38,317 nucleotides of DNA from Phormidium ambiguum IAM M-71 (GCF_001904725.1 NZ_MRCE01000055.1:1-38317); one strand, 5' to 3'; positions 27,058-36,252 are shown, numbered from the stretch's first letter. Notes: generated by a model not told the origin, from the sequence alone. Translations and numbers: made by a program.

Positions 27058-29616
27058 TTATAACCAATTACCCACAAGAATGAAAGATGCCCAGTAAAAC
27101 GGATGGTCATATTGAGATTGCTTGAGTAGTTTTAACTGTGCTTTACGTAGAGCTTCAGATTTACTAATTCCCTGTGCTAATAACTTATAAAATTCTGTCA
27201 TTAACTCAGCAGTAGAATCATCTTTAACTGACCAAAGAGTTGCTAAAGTACTACGCGCTCCAGAACGCACTGCTACTCCTGCTAAACCTAAAGCTGCACG
27301 TTTATCACCAGCCGCAGTTTGACAAGCACTTAATACAAGTAATTCAATGGGAGTTGTATTTCCTTGTTCTCGAAAACGGAGTAAATTCTCAAAGTCCTTA
27401 ACTTTAACTTTTTCATCCCAAGTCAAAATGAAAGTTTCCTGGGGATTAGAACTAAACTGACCATGAGTAGCTAAATGAACAATGGGAAAAGCATTTTTTT
27501 GAATTTGATTTTGGAAATTAATTTGGGTAAACTCTTGATTTAAAAATATTTTACTCGGAACGTCTTGAGCAATTTTATTTACTTCAACTTCTACTCCCGG
27601 AAGTGCAGAAAATCCTTGACGTGATTCGGTAATTCCGCCAGTTAAAACTTTAATTTGCTGTTGAGCAAGTGATTTTGGTGCAATTAAAGATAACCCAGGA
27701 GCTACAGCAATATTGTATTTTTCTAATAAATAACTTTTGCCATCATAAAGGGCTGACATGGGTAAGTTACGCAATAAACCATCTTGTACAAACACTAAAG
27801 TTTTTACTTGATTAGTGGCTAATTCTGCTGCTACAGGTCGAATCAACCAATCATACACTTGTTGAGAAATGCGTAATCTTTCATCACTAGAATAGAAAGG
27901 ATTCAGTGATTCTAAGAACTGCAATAATATTTTTTCAACTTCAGGTTGGGCTAAATTGGTGGTATATTGCCTTAAAGATTTTCCTGGTAAAGATAAAATT
28001 ACTTCTAAGCGGTCTGGTAAAATAATTGGATAAATTACTGCTGCTTGGGAATCTAATCGATCGATTTGTTGGGGTTTAGCATCCAAGCAAGCTTCCCGGA
28101 AAAAGTTATCTAATTCTGCTATTTGTAGTGATTCAATTACTTCCCGCGCTTGGATAAGTTTGTTTTGATCGGGATTAGATTTTAACAGTAAACTAACTAA
28201 CTGACGATAGACAGGTTCAACACTTTCTTGAAAAGAGAATTGAATATCTGGATTAATAGCGACTAAATCGCTTCGCAAAGATTTCAGCGTACTAACAGCT
28301 TCAGTATAAGCAGAAATTGCCCCTGCAAAATCTCCTTTTTGCTGCAAAATTTCACCCATTTGGGTATGCAACCTAGCTGTAATATAGGTGGCGTTTAACT
28401 GTTGAGCAATAATTAACGCTTGCTTAGTTAAATTTTGGGCTTCTTGCCATTGTTGCGTTTTTTGATAGAGATGTCCTAATTCTCCCAGTGCAAAAGATTC
28501 GGCTCGTAAATCTTGCAGTTGGCGAGAATTTTTAATAGCTGTTGCTAATACTTGGGCAATTGTTTGGGGATTATTACCCATTTTTATTAAAGTATTGGCA
28601 AAATTTACTTGAGCGTAAATACTAGTTCTACTTGGGGTGATTTTTTCAAATTGAGATGTTATGTTAGGCAATAAATTTTGTGCTAATTCTCTTTGTTTAG
28701 TTTCTTCTAAAAGGCTTAATTGATTAAGTTGTGCTTCTAATTTGGTTAAAGGATTAATAGCTATTGCGGTAGCTTTTTGATAATTTGCCAAAGCTTCTTG
28801 AGGCTTTTGTAATCCTCTGAGGGTATTTGCCAAACTCAATAAAGTATTACTGGTTTCCAAGTCAGAATTTAGCTTTTGAGAAATTGTCAAACTTTGATTT
28901 AATACTTCTTGAGATTTGGTCAAATCTCCGACAACTTGCAGAGCCACACCTAAACTACGTAATCCCATTGCTTTTAAAGCTGTATCTGGTAAATTTTGCA
29001 AGTTAGTATTGATTTCTTCTAAATTGAGTTTGGCTTGGCGATACATTCCTAAAGCTTGGAGTGCTTGAGCTTGATTAATTTTGCTGCCTAAAACTCCGGT
29101 TTCATCTTTGGTTTGAGCGTAAGCTTTTTCAGCTTGTTGCCAACTAGTTAAGGCAGCTTCTGTTTGTCCGGTTGCTAATAGAATACTGCCTTGAGTGTTT
29201 AGAGCTTGAGCAAGGAGATTTGATTGGGATAGAGGTTTTGAGAGAGCTAAACTTTTGGTAATTGCATCTTTGGCTTGTTGCCATTGTCCTAGTTCTTGAT
29301 AGGCATTTGCTAGGTAATTTAAAGTAATAGCTAGTTGAATGCGATCGCCCTCCCTCTCAAAACCCTTCGCCGCTTCTTCCCAAACCGTTGCTGCTTCTGC
29401 AAATCTGCCATTAACAAACAGCATTTTTCCTTGAGACAACAAACTGGAATTAAGATTATTTTGCTGGCTAATAACAAGAACTTCCTGTTTCTTTAAAGCC
29501 AATTTAAAATCAGATTGTGCTGTCGCCGGGAAAACCACTGCCACTAAAAACAGAGTTAATAACCCTAACCACACACTTTTATGAATCAATTTTAATAAAA
29601 AACGAATCTTAGCCAT
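27058..29616 (-). CDS. Secreted TPR-CHAT domain caspase-like protein
   Basis: An 852-aa protein of the CHAT family, caspase-fold peptidases fused to TPR repeats. It has a signal peptide (residues about 12-33, ending FPATAQ). Residues about 60-460 are tetratricopeptide repeats (LNYLANAYQELGQWQQAKDA, ALGELGHLYQKTQQWQEAQN, MGEILQQKGDFAGAISAY). The C-terminal CHAT domain (about 560-852) has His718 in HLATHG and Cys765 in LVLSACQTAAG, the expected catalytic dyad, then GARSTLATLWSVKDDSTAEL. The signal peptide suggests action outside the cytoplasm. It starts 4 nt after the stop of the upstream FHA-type gene, so the two are almost surely co-transcribed and perhaps translationally coupled. Substrate is unknown; processing of the neighbouring exoproteins is a reasonable but untested idea. 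Confidence 0.95.
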   Translation of the reverse strand: MAKIRFLLKLIHKSVWLGLLTLFLVAVVFPATAQSDFKLALKKQEVLVISQQNNLNSSLLSQGKMLFVNGRFAEAATVWEEAAKGFEREGDRIQLAITLNYLANAYQELGQWQQAKDAITKSLALSKPLSQSNLLAQALNTQGSILLATGQTEAALTSWQQAEKAYAQTKDETGVLGSKINQAQALQALGMYRQAKLNLEEINTNLQNLPDTALKAMGLRSLGVALQVVGDLTKSQEVLNQSLTISQKLNSDLETSNTLLSLANTLRGLQKPQEALANYQKATAIAINPLTKLEAQLNQLSLLEETKQRELAQNLLPNITSQFEKITPSRTSIYAQVNFANTLIKMGNNPQTIAQVLATAIKNSRQLQDLRAESFALGELGHLYQKTQQWQEAQNLTKQALIIAQQLNATYITARLHTQMGEILQQKGDFAGAISAYTEAVSTLKSLRSDLVAINPDIQFSFQESVEPVYRQLVSLLLKSNPDQNKLIQAREVIESLQIAELDNFFREACLDAKPQQIDRLDSQAAVIYPIILPDRLEVILSLPGKSLRQYTTNLAQPEVEKILLQFLESLNPFYSSDERLRISQQVYDWLIRPVAAELATNQVKTLVFVQDGLLRNLPMSALYDGKSYLLEKYNIAVAPGLSLIAPKSLAQQQIKVLTGGITESRQGFSALPGVEVEVNKIAQDVPSKIFLNQEFTQINFQNQIQKNAFPIVHLATHGQFSSNPQETFILTWDEKVKVKDFENLLRFREQGNTTPIELLVLSACQTAAGDKRAALGLAGVAVRSGARSTLATLWSVKDDSTAELMTEFYKLLAQGISKSEALRKAQLKLLKQSQYDHPFYWASFILVGNWL

Positions 29617-29620
29617 AACT

Positions 29621-32425
29621 TTAAAACCCGCCGCATTGTGGGACGTTATACCAATGATTCTGCGGTGCAGATTGAGCAGTCAATTCTACTTTACCGTCAG
29701 CATTTTTCTTCCAACTAGTAGCTTCAATAATTGGGGACTGGGGACCGCCATCGACTGGGGACTGGGAATTTCTTCCCGTCTCCCCTGCACCCCTGCGCCC
29801 TTGTGCGTCAAAACTACGAAAATCACGCCAAACTGTTTGACTTCTGAGGGTTTGATTTGGGTTATCGGGTAAGCCGCCTCGTCCGGTAATGACAAAACTG
29901 TTATTTGGAGAAGCTGAACAACCGGAGACAATTTGATTGCTAATATCAGTAAAGTTTTCGGGTAATTCAACTAAACCAGCGCTTGTATCAACTTCTGGGG
30001 TATTGATTTCGACAATGCCGCTGAACTGTGCGCCCAGATCTGAAGAAGCGGTAATATCACTTTGGGGTGTGAGTGCTGGGCGAAACTGAGTGCCAAAAAT
30101 TCCTTGTGCAGTGATGTTAACTCTACCGCCAGAACCTTGAATTGCATTAGCGGTAATGTCGCTATTTTCCAAAGCTACTAAGGTATCGGTTTTAATAGTA
30201 ATGTTGCCACCATTAGCATTACCCGCATCCGTGCTGATTCGACTACCGCGACGCAAGCGGATATCTGATGCTTGCAGGTTGATATTTGCGCCTAAACCAG
30301 ATGCGGTTCTGCCGTCAATGCTGGCTTGGTTATCAAGTGCGATCGCATTTCCCACCACGTTAATATTACCAGCCTGTCCCGTACCCAAAGCTTGCAGATT
30401 AACTGTTCCCCCATTACGAATAATCAATTGTCCGACATTCAAATTCAACGAACCCCCATTCGCCGTAGCATTAGGATTGGTTACACCAGATGCAATACCA
30501 ACGGAAGTCTGAATTTGACTTTTAAATTCACCTTGACCCCCATTCCCAATCACCTCTACACGACCCCCATTAATCGTAATGCTTCCCGCATCTCCTCTGC
30601 CTAAAGATGCTGTAGAAATCAGTCCTCCATCCCGGAGAATCAACAAAGGTGTAAAAATTTGCATAGTCCCTCCGGGACTGGCAGAGTAGGCATCAGCGGA
30701 GATGAAACTAGCACCTCTACTTCCATTCGCCAAAACTCCAGAAACACCCTCTACTATTACTGACTCAGTTGCCCTAAGTGTAAAATTACCTCCGGGCCCC
30801 GCAGTTGTATTAAAAGGTCGATCGCCAATAACCGATCCGCTAGATAAACTAATTCCAGCCCCATCAGAGATCCGCAATCGCTTCGTGTCAATATTAATGT
30901 CCCCAGCTTTCCCATTAATGCTGATTGCGGTTGCAGCTATCAAGGTTGCTGACGGACTTCCATCAGGAGTTCGGAGAACTTCTACTGATTCAGAAGCTTT
31001 AATATTGATATTCCCCGCTGGTGCTTCAGTGCGAGTGATAGTGACGATCGCACTGCCATCCCGCACAATAAAACGTTCTCCCGCAAAAGTAATATCTCCT
31101 CCCCTACCAACACTCCCCACAAGAGTACCGCAGTTGATCCCTGAACCTACCAGATCAAAAACCCCAGCACGGATCGTCATATCTCCAGCGTTGCCAGCAC
31201 CTAACGTAGCACTACCCGCTACAACTCCATCGTTTATCAGTAGTTGTCCCGTCTCAATTAAGATGTTTCCCCCATCTCCAATGCCAGCAGTGCTAGAAAC
31301 TAGCAAGATTTGTGGATCGAAAGGGTTGATTCCTCCCGATATCGTATAGTTATTGACAAAGTTTTGAAAGCTCTCAAATCCAATTCCGATCAGTTCTACT
31401 GAATCAGTAGCCAGGATATTGATAGCGCCCGCCGCACCACTTCCTAATGTCAGCGTGGAAATTTGTGCTCCACCTTCAGCCCGCAATTTTTGGGCGTTAA
31501 TATCAATACCTCTACCGTCAATACTTCCCAAAGTTAGTGCATAAATTCGCCCACCGTTGAAGTTGACATTTCCACCCCTAATATCTACTTTCCCACCCCC
31601 CAATCCAGTAGTGTTGAGAGTAGAACCGCCGAATATTTGAATGTTGCCAAAACTGGCAATATTGTCATAGTTAAAAGTTAAACCCTGTGGTGTTGTTGTC
31701 AAACTAACTAAACCCGGACTCGCCACACTTCCCAGGTGAATTTGTCCGCTACTAGCAGTTAAGTTACCTCCATCAAGTTGAATATCGCCACCAATTAAAG
31801 CTAAAGTTTGACCGGGTGGTGTAGCTAATCCCACTTTATTATCAAAGGGAAGTGGAATCGGAAGAGTCGGTAGGTTTACCTCTGCTGTAGTTTGACTTTG
31901 ATTAACGATGCTGCCTGAATTCGTGCCAAACTGCAAACCAATGGGTACATTAATTGTTAACAAAGATGGCGCAGTCGGATTAACTGCGCTAAATTCACTC
32001 CCATCTAAAAACCTAATACTATTTGCTGTAGAACCAATAAAAGACCCACCAATATTTAATTGAGCATTTTGTCCAAATATAATCCCATTGGGATTAATCA
32101 AAAATAAGTTAGCTGTGCCGTTAGCCCGAATTAACCCATCAATATTGGAGATGTTTTTCCCAGTAACTCGGCTGAAAATATTTTGAATTGTTTGGGCATT
32201 ATTGAAAAATGCTTCGCCACCTGTAGGGACGGAAAATTCACTAAAGCTGTGAAATAAATTGCTCCCAGAAGTGCTACCACCTTCAATGCGAAAGCTGTTG
32301 TTTTGGGGAATGACAACGCTATTATTAGGTAATGTCGCATCAGGAATCACTTGCGCTGAGAGAGGATAGTTGGCACTCAGCAATAATAAAGAAATAGTGC
32401 CTAATTGTTTTAAGTAATAATTCAT
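29621..32425 (-). CDS. Two-partner-secretion exoprotein, filamentous haemagglutinin type (paralogue 1)
   Basis: A 934-aa surface or secreted beta-helix protein. It has a signal peptide (about 1-24, LLLLSANYPLSA) and a TPS domain (about 25-170) with FHSFSEFSVPTG and NLFLINPNGIIFG, the motifs read by TpsB transporters. A long region of Gly/Asn-rich short repeats follows (GNAGDMTIRAG, GGNITIKTDTL), typical of a right-handed beta-helix. The conserved C-terminal part has ITGRGGLPDNPNQTLRSQTVW, then a repeat-derived linker and SPIIEATSWK, and a Cys near the end. It is highly similar in both ends to the gene at 32502 and is 76 bp downstream of it. No TpsB partner is present in the window. Roles in adhesion or contact are usual for the family, but the actual function here is unknown. 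Confidence 0.94.
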   Translation of the reverse strand: MNYYLKQLGTISLLLLSANYPLSAQVIPDATLPNNSVVIPQNNSFRIEGGSTSGSNLFHSFSEFSVPTGGEAFFNNAQTIQNIFSRVTGKNISNIDGLIRANGTANLFLINPNGIIFGQNAQLNIGGSFIGSTANSIRFLDGSEFSAVNPTAPSLLTINVPIGLQFGTNSGSIVNQSQTTAEVNLPTLPIPLPFDNKVGLATPPGQTLALIGGDIQLDGGNLTASSGQIHLGSVASPGLVSLTTTPQGLTFNYDNIASFGNIQIFGGSTLNTTGLGGGKVDIRGGNVNFNGGRIYALTLGSIDGRGIDINAQKLRAEGGAQISTLTLGSGAAGAINILATDSVELIGIGFESFQNFVNNYTISGGINPFDPQILLVSSTAGIGDGGNILIETGQLLINDGVVAGSATLGAGNAGDMTIRAGVFDLVGSGINCGTLVGSVGRGGDITFAGERFIVRDGSAIVTITRTEAPAGNINIKASESVEVLRTPDGSPSATLIAATAISINGKAGDINIDTKRLRISDGAGISLSSGSVIGDRPFNTTAGPGGNFTLRATESVIVEGVSGVLANGSRGASFISADAYSASPGGTMQIFTPLLILRDGGLISTASLGRGDAGSITINGGRVEVIGNGGQGEFKSQIQTSVGIASGVTNPNATANGGSLNLNVGQLIIRNGGTVNLQALGTGQAGNINVVGNAIALDNQASIDGRTASGLGANINLQASDIRLRRGSRISTDAGNANGGNITIKTDTLVALENSDITANAIQGSGGRVNITAQGIFGTQFRPALTPQSDITASSDLGAQFSGIVEINTPEVDTSAGLVELPENFTDISNQIVSGCSASPNNSFVITGRGGLPDNPNQTLRSQTVWRDFRSFDAQGRRGAGETGRNSQSPVDGGPQSPIIEATSWKKNADGKVELTAQSAPQNHWYNVPQCGGF
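29733..29800. repeat. STRR-like repeat encoding the C-terminal linker of exoprotein 1
   Basis: GGGGACTGGGGA (29733-29744) and GACTGGGGACTGGGAA (29753-29768) are followed by a C-rich run of CCCCTGC-type units up to about 29800. These heptad-style units normally sit between genes; here they encode the polar linker before SPIIEATSWK. Confidence 0.7.
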
Positions 32426-32501
32426 AATTTTGAGTGAAGTACAACCAAGGAATATATTTTATGAACTTGGCGAACCTGAAATTGCATGATTCCCAATTAA
32501 C

Positions 32502-35021
32502 CTAATTATTAGTACCGCACCCTTTTTGATTATTCCAAGAATTAGCAATGCCATCAGTAGAATTTCCGACCAATTCTATTTGTCCAAATTGATTAGTTTT
32601 CCAACTAGTAGCTTCAATAATTGGGGACTGGGAGGAAGAGGTGGGGGGGTGGGGAGGTAGGGGGATGGGGGGAATAAAAGATGCAGTTATCTCCCCTGTG
32701 CCCCTGCGCCCCTGTTCTCCAAAATCGCGTAAATCGCGCCAAACTGTCTGACTTCTTAAAGTTTGATGGGGATTTTCAGGTAAACCACCTCTTCCGGTAA
32801 TTATAAAGCGAGAACCCTGATTTGCAGGGCATCCAGCCGCAATTTCATTAGTAATATCGGCAAAATTTTCTGGCAATTTCACTAAAGCATTAGTAGTCCT
32901 AACATCTGGTGTATTAATTTGAACTGTACCACTTAAGTCTGGTGTGCCGCCAGTGGCGGTAATATCACTATTAGGAGTGTTTGTTAAACGGTATTGTATG
33001 CCAAAAATAGCTTGAGCATTAATCGTAACTTTGCCACCTTGACTAGTAACTGAATTAGCGGTTATATCACTATTTTCTAAAGCAACTAAAGTTTCGGTAT
33101 TAATATTAATATTACCGCCATTTCCTGTCCCGCCTTCTGTGCCCGCAGTAGCGGAAATAAAGCTATTGCGACGCATTTGTAATATTTGCGATCGCACTGT
33201 GAAATTTCCACCTTCTCCCGATGCGGAAGTTCCTTCTAAACCTGCTTGATTATCCATTAAAACTGCATTAGCTTGGACAATCAAGTTACCTGCATCTCCG
33301 GTTCCGCGCGATCGAATACTCACTCTACCACTATCTCTTAAAATTAAGCGATCGGTTTCTATAATTAAATTTCCTCCTCTACCTGTAGATCCCGGTTCTG
33401 TTACTGAAGTAATTGCACTCAAAAGTTGACCATCGGGAGAAGTACCTTCTAATTTAACAAATTCAGAAGCTTTAATTATAATATCTCCTCCCTGTCCTTG
33501 AGCAAAAGAACTTGCGGCTAAAGCTGCACCATTACTAAGAGTTAATTGTCTGGTATTAATGCGTAATTCTCCCGCATCTCCCCTAGCTAAACCACTGGTA
33601 AAAATCCCACCGAAAGCCCTAGCATTTGGTGAAAGTGGAATCGGATTTCCGCTGCTAATTGCGATCGAATCAACCGCATTGACAGTTAAATTTCCCCCTT
33701 TTCCCGTCCCAAAACTAGAAGTTGTAATCAAGCTATTATCTTGCATGATTAATCTTCTCGTATTAATTGCGATCGGGCCTGAATTTCCTACTGCTTCCAT
33801 TCCACTTCCAGTGGCAATAAAAGCCGCATTTAATTGCAGCAAATCCGACACATTTACTGTGACATTACCCCCCTCACCGCCAAATGTAGAAGCAGCTATA
33901 TATGCTCCATTACGACCAATAAAATTTGCAGTATTAATCGTGATATCTCCAGCTTTTCCCGCCCCAAAAGTCAAAGTAAAAAATCCGTTAATTAAATCAT
34001 TAATAGTAACAGTACCAGTAGCAAATCGCAGCACGTTTTGTTCATAGCCACCAGTACCAACAATTTCTAATAATTCAGTAGTATTTACTGTAATAATTCC
34101 CCCCGGTAAATTACCCAAAGTAAAAGAAGAAAAGCGAGAACCTTCTGAGAGGCGAAGATTTCTAGCTTGAATTTGAATTTCCCCTCCACCAATACCACTA
34201 GTATCAATTTTCGCATTACTTAATAGTTGAATATCGCCAAAAATTTGAGTATTCAAATAGTTAAAAGCAAAACCTTTATCAGTAGCTGTAAAGCTGACAT
34301 CACCTTGAATTACACTGCCTAATTCAACTCTTCCCCCTGGTGTACTAGGCACAATATTTCCCTCGACTATGACAAAAGGAATTCCGCCAGCAGTTAATCC
34401 AGTTGCCAGAGGATTAGTACTACCAAAAATTGTTAAATCTCCTCCTATTAACGCCAAAGTTTGCCCAGTTCGGACAGCTAAATTAGAGCCTTGTACTTGA
34501 ATTTTCCCCGGTAAATTTGCTCCGAATTGCAAACCAATTGGTACATTTACCGTTAGCAAAGGTGTTGCATTCGGATTCGTGGCGCTGAAAAAATCCCGAT
34601 CGCTAAACTTTATACTATTTGCTGTAGTAGCAATAAAAGAACCACCAATATTTAATTGAGCATTCTGTCCGAATATAATCCCATTCGGATTAATTAAAAA
34701 TAAGTTAGCCGTGCCATTAGCCCGAATTAACCCATCAATATTTGAAATATTTTTCCCTGTAACTCGGCTAAAAATATTTTGAATAGTTTGGGCATTATTG
34801 AAAAATGCTTCGTTGCCTGTAGGAACAGAAAATTCGCTAAAACTGTGAAATAAATTGTTGCCAGAAATACTACCACCTTCAATACGAAAGCTTTTGTCTT
34901 GGGGAATTACAACACTATTATTAGGTAATGTGACATCGGGAATGACTTGTGCTGAGAGGGAATGATTGGTACTCAGCAATAAGAGGTAAAGAACGCTCAA
35001 TTGTCTTAAGTATTTATTCAT
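32502..35021 (-). CDS. Two-partner-secretion exoprotein, filamentous haemagglutinin type (paralogue 2)
   Basis: An 839-aa exoprotein and the first gene of the minus-strand block. It has a signal peptide (about 1-24) and a TPS domain (about 25-170) nearly identical to its downstream paralogue (FHSFSEFSVPTGNEAFFNNA, NLFLINPNGIIFG). The beta-helix region of Gly/Asn-rich repeats (GGNLTVNAVDS, GDIIIKASEFV) is shorter and diverged. The C-terminal part keeps ITGRGGLPENPHQTLRSQTVW and SPIIEATSWK, with a Pro-rich linker between them encoded by tandem repeats. It starts about 215 bp from the divergent gene at 35237, so the block's main promoter probably lies there. Tandem duplication with conserved ends suggests the ends are under selection for export while the middle is free to vary. 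Confidence 0.94.
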   Translation of the reverse strand: MNKYLRQLSVLYLLLLSTNHSLSAQVIPDVTLPNNSVVIPQDKSFRIEGGSISGNNLFHSFSEFSVPTGNEAFFNNAQTIQNIFSRVTGKNISNIDGLIRANGTANLFLINPNGIIFGQNAQLNIGGSFIATTANSIKFSDRDFFSATNPNATPLLTVNVPIGLQFGANLPGKIQVQGSNLAVRTGQTLALIGGDLTIFGSTNPLATGLTAGGIPFVIVEGNIVPSTPGGRVELGSVIQGDVSFTATDKGFAFNYLNTQIFGDIQLLSNAKIDTSGIGGGEIQIQARNLRLSEGSRFSSFTLGNLPGGIITVNTTELLEIVGTGGYEQNVLRFATGTVTINDLINGFFTLTFGAGKAGDITINTANFIGRNGAYIAASTFGGEGGNVTVNVSDLLQLNAAFIATGSGMEAVGNSGPIAINTRRLIMQDNSLITTSSFGTGKGGNLTVNAVDSIAISSGNPIPLSPNARAFGGIFTSGLARGDAGELRINTRQLTLSNGAALAASSFAQGQGGDIIIKASEFVKLEGTSPDGQLLSAITSVTEPGSTGRGGNLIIETDRLILRDSGRVSIRSRGTGDAGNLIVQANAVLMDNQAGLEGTSASGEGGNFTVRSQILQMRRNSFISATAGTEGGTGNGGNININTETLVALENSDITANSVTSQGGKVTINAQAIFGIQYRLTNTPNSDITATGGTPDLSGTVQINTPDVRTTNALVKLPENFADITNEIAAGCPANQGSRFIITGRGGLPENPHQTLRSQTVWRDLRDFGEQGRRGTGEITASFIPPIPLPPHPPTSSSQSPIIEATSWKTNQFGQIELVGNSTDGIANSWNNQKGCGTNN
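32622..32714. repeat. STRR-like repeat encoding the Pro-rich linker of exoprotein 2
   Basis: GGGGACTGGGAGG is followed by G-rich units (GTGGGGGGGTGGGGAGGTAG) and CCCCTGTG/CCCCTGCG units. It is at the same place in the protein as the repeat of the paralogue, but the units differ. Confidence 0.65.
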
Positions 35022-35236
35022 GGGTTTTTAACTAAGCAGATGAAGGAATCTCTTTCGTTTTTTTGCTCAACTCGTAATGATTAGGTGTGGAATTTCAAAG
35101 CCACTTTCTTGCCAATTTTGAAAAAAAACTTTACCTTATATTTATACATAAATCTCTATTGAGACTATTTTATACGATAATTGATTTTAGCCAAATTTAA
35201 ATTTGCTTTAATCTAAAATCCCAGATCTACAATCGA

Positions 35237-36154
35237 ATGACTGTCTTTCCTTATGACCAATTTGCCAAAGATTATCTTAAAGAATTGTTATCACCTTTGG
35301 GCGGGGTGGAAACAAGCCGTAATATTGCGAGTGAAGTGCGAGAAATTGATGTTTGGTTTGCACCAAGCGGGGAAGTTACACCTGCTACCCAGTTAGGATT
35401 ATTAGGACGTTTGGCAGCTACAGCAGCCATTTTTGAACCTTACCGCAATGCAATTAATTTGGGAGATGTTCGTAGTTGTATGGGTAAATTGTTTGATGTT
35501 TTTGCTTTTTTAGAACGTCAAGCGAGACGAAATAATACCCGTGTTGAAGAGACGGATTTACCTTTTCTTTGGATAATTTCTCCTACGGCATCAGAGGCTC
35601 TTTTATCAGGTTTTGGCGCTACACTCGATCTAGAAAACTGGGGCAGCGGGGTTTATTTTTTCCCAGCACATTGGAAAGCGGGCGTTGTGGTAATTCACCA
35701 ATTACCGAAAACTCAAGAAACTCTTTGGTTACGCCTTTTAGGTAAGGGGAGAGTGCAGCAAGAAGCTATTGATGATTTGGCAAAAATTCCCGAAAATGAT
35801 CCTTTGCGGGTTGTGGTGTTGGAGTTGTTAAGTAACCTCAAGACTATATTAGAAGTAAGCCAGAATTTGGAGCCGGAGGAGCAGGATTTAATTATGCGGT
35901 TGTCACCACTTTATGAGCAACGTTTGGCTGAAGCTACTCAGCAAGGTATCGAGCAAGGTATTGAGCAAGGTATTGAGCAAGGTGTTCGCCAAGGACAACG
36001 AATTTTTGTGGAAAATTTGTTGCGGGCAAAATTTGGAGAATTGGATGATGAACTAATGGGAATTATTGAGCCTTTGTTGGCTTTATCGCCCGCAGATTCA
36101 ACTGCTTTATTGTTGCAATTATCCCGCGAGGAATTGTTAGCTAGGTTTAATTAG
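35237..36154 (+). CDS. Rpn-like (PD-(D/E)XK-fold) protein with Gln-Gly-Ile-Glu microrepeats
   Basis: A 305-aa cytoplasmic protein of a type very common in cyanobacteria, often labelled as a recombination-promoting nuclease (Rpn/PDDEXK) homologue. The N-terminal FAKDYLKELLSPLGGVETSRNIASEVREIDVWF (split around residues 9-41) carries the Glu and Asp of a nuclease-like core. About 240-256 is the repeat QGIEQGIEQGIEQGVRQGQR. The C-terminal RAKFGELDDELMGIIEPLLALSP resembles the DUF4351-type tail that accompanies such proteins. Whether it cuts DNA is unknown. It is divergent from the FHA block and convergent with the HMA-like gene. The function remains open, and the name follows family resemblance. 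Confidence 0.82.
   Translation: MTVFPYDQFAKDYLKELLSPLGGVETSRNIASEVREIDVWFAPSGEVTPATQLGLLGRLAATAAIFEPYRNAINLGDVRSCMGKLFDVFAFLERQARRNNTRVEETDLPFLWIISPTASEALLSGFGATLDLENWGSGVYFFPAHWKAGVVVIHQLPKTQETLWLRLLGKGRVQQEAIDDLAKIPENDPLRVVVLELLSNLKTILEVSQNLEPEEQDLIMRLSPLYEQRLAEATQQGIEQGIEQGIEQGVRQGQRIFVENLLRAKFGELDDELMGIIEPLLALSPADSTALLLQLSREELLARFN
35939..35986 (+). repeat. In-frame 12-bp tandem repeat
   Basis: CAAGGTATCGAG, CAAGGTATTGAG, CAAGGTATTGAG and a diverged CAAGGTGTTCGC encode Gln-Gly-Ile-Glu units. The near identity at DNA level implies recent copy-number change. Confidence 0.75.
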
Positions 36155-36171
36155 CTTTTGTAAAAAGGTTC

Positions 36172-36252
36172 ATTGTTGCACTAAGCGCGAAGACAGCGCA
36201 ACAATTTGCATAGTTGTACTCTCGCAGAAAAGAAAAGCCTTTCTGCGAGAGT
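36172..36252. terminator. Two hairpins between convergent genes
   Basis: The first is an 8-bp perfect stem (36172-36179 with 36198-36205) followed by TTT. The second is a 13-bp perfect stem (36218-36230 with 36240-36252) with a 9-nt loop. They lie between the Rpn-like gene (plus) and the HMA-like gene (minus), so they probably end both transcripts. No long T-run follows either one. Confidence 0.55.

Noticed and set aside
30702-31349. 215-codon plus-strand open frame
   Set aside because: It lies wholly antisense to the FHA-type exoprotein 1. Its Pro/Ala/Ser-rich composition is the mirror of the Gly/Asn-rich beta-helix codons, and it has no RBS or domain.
29733-32714. Repeats considered as a CRISPR array
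   Set aside because: The units are short degenerate G/C-rich heptads inside coding sequence, without 25-37 nt repeats separated by unique spacers.
33559-34047. 162-codon plus-strand open frame
   Set aside because: It is antisense to exoprotein 2, with the same mirror-composition effect and no recognisable motif.
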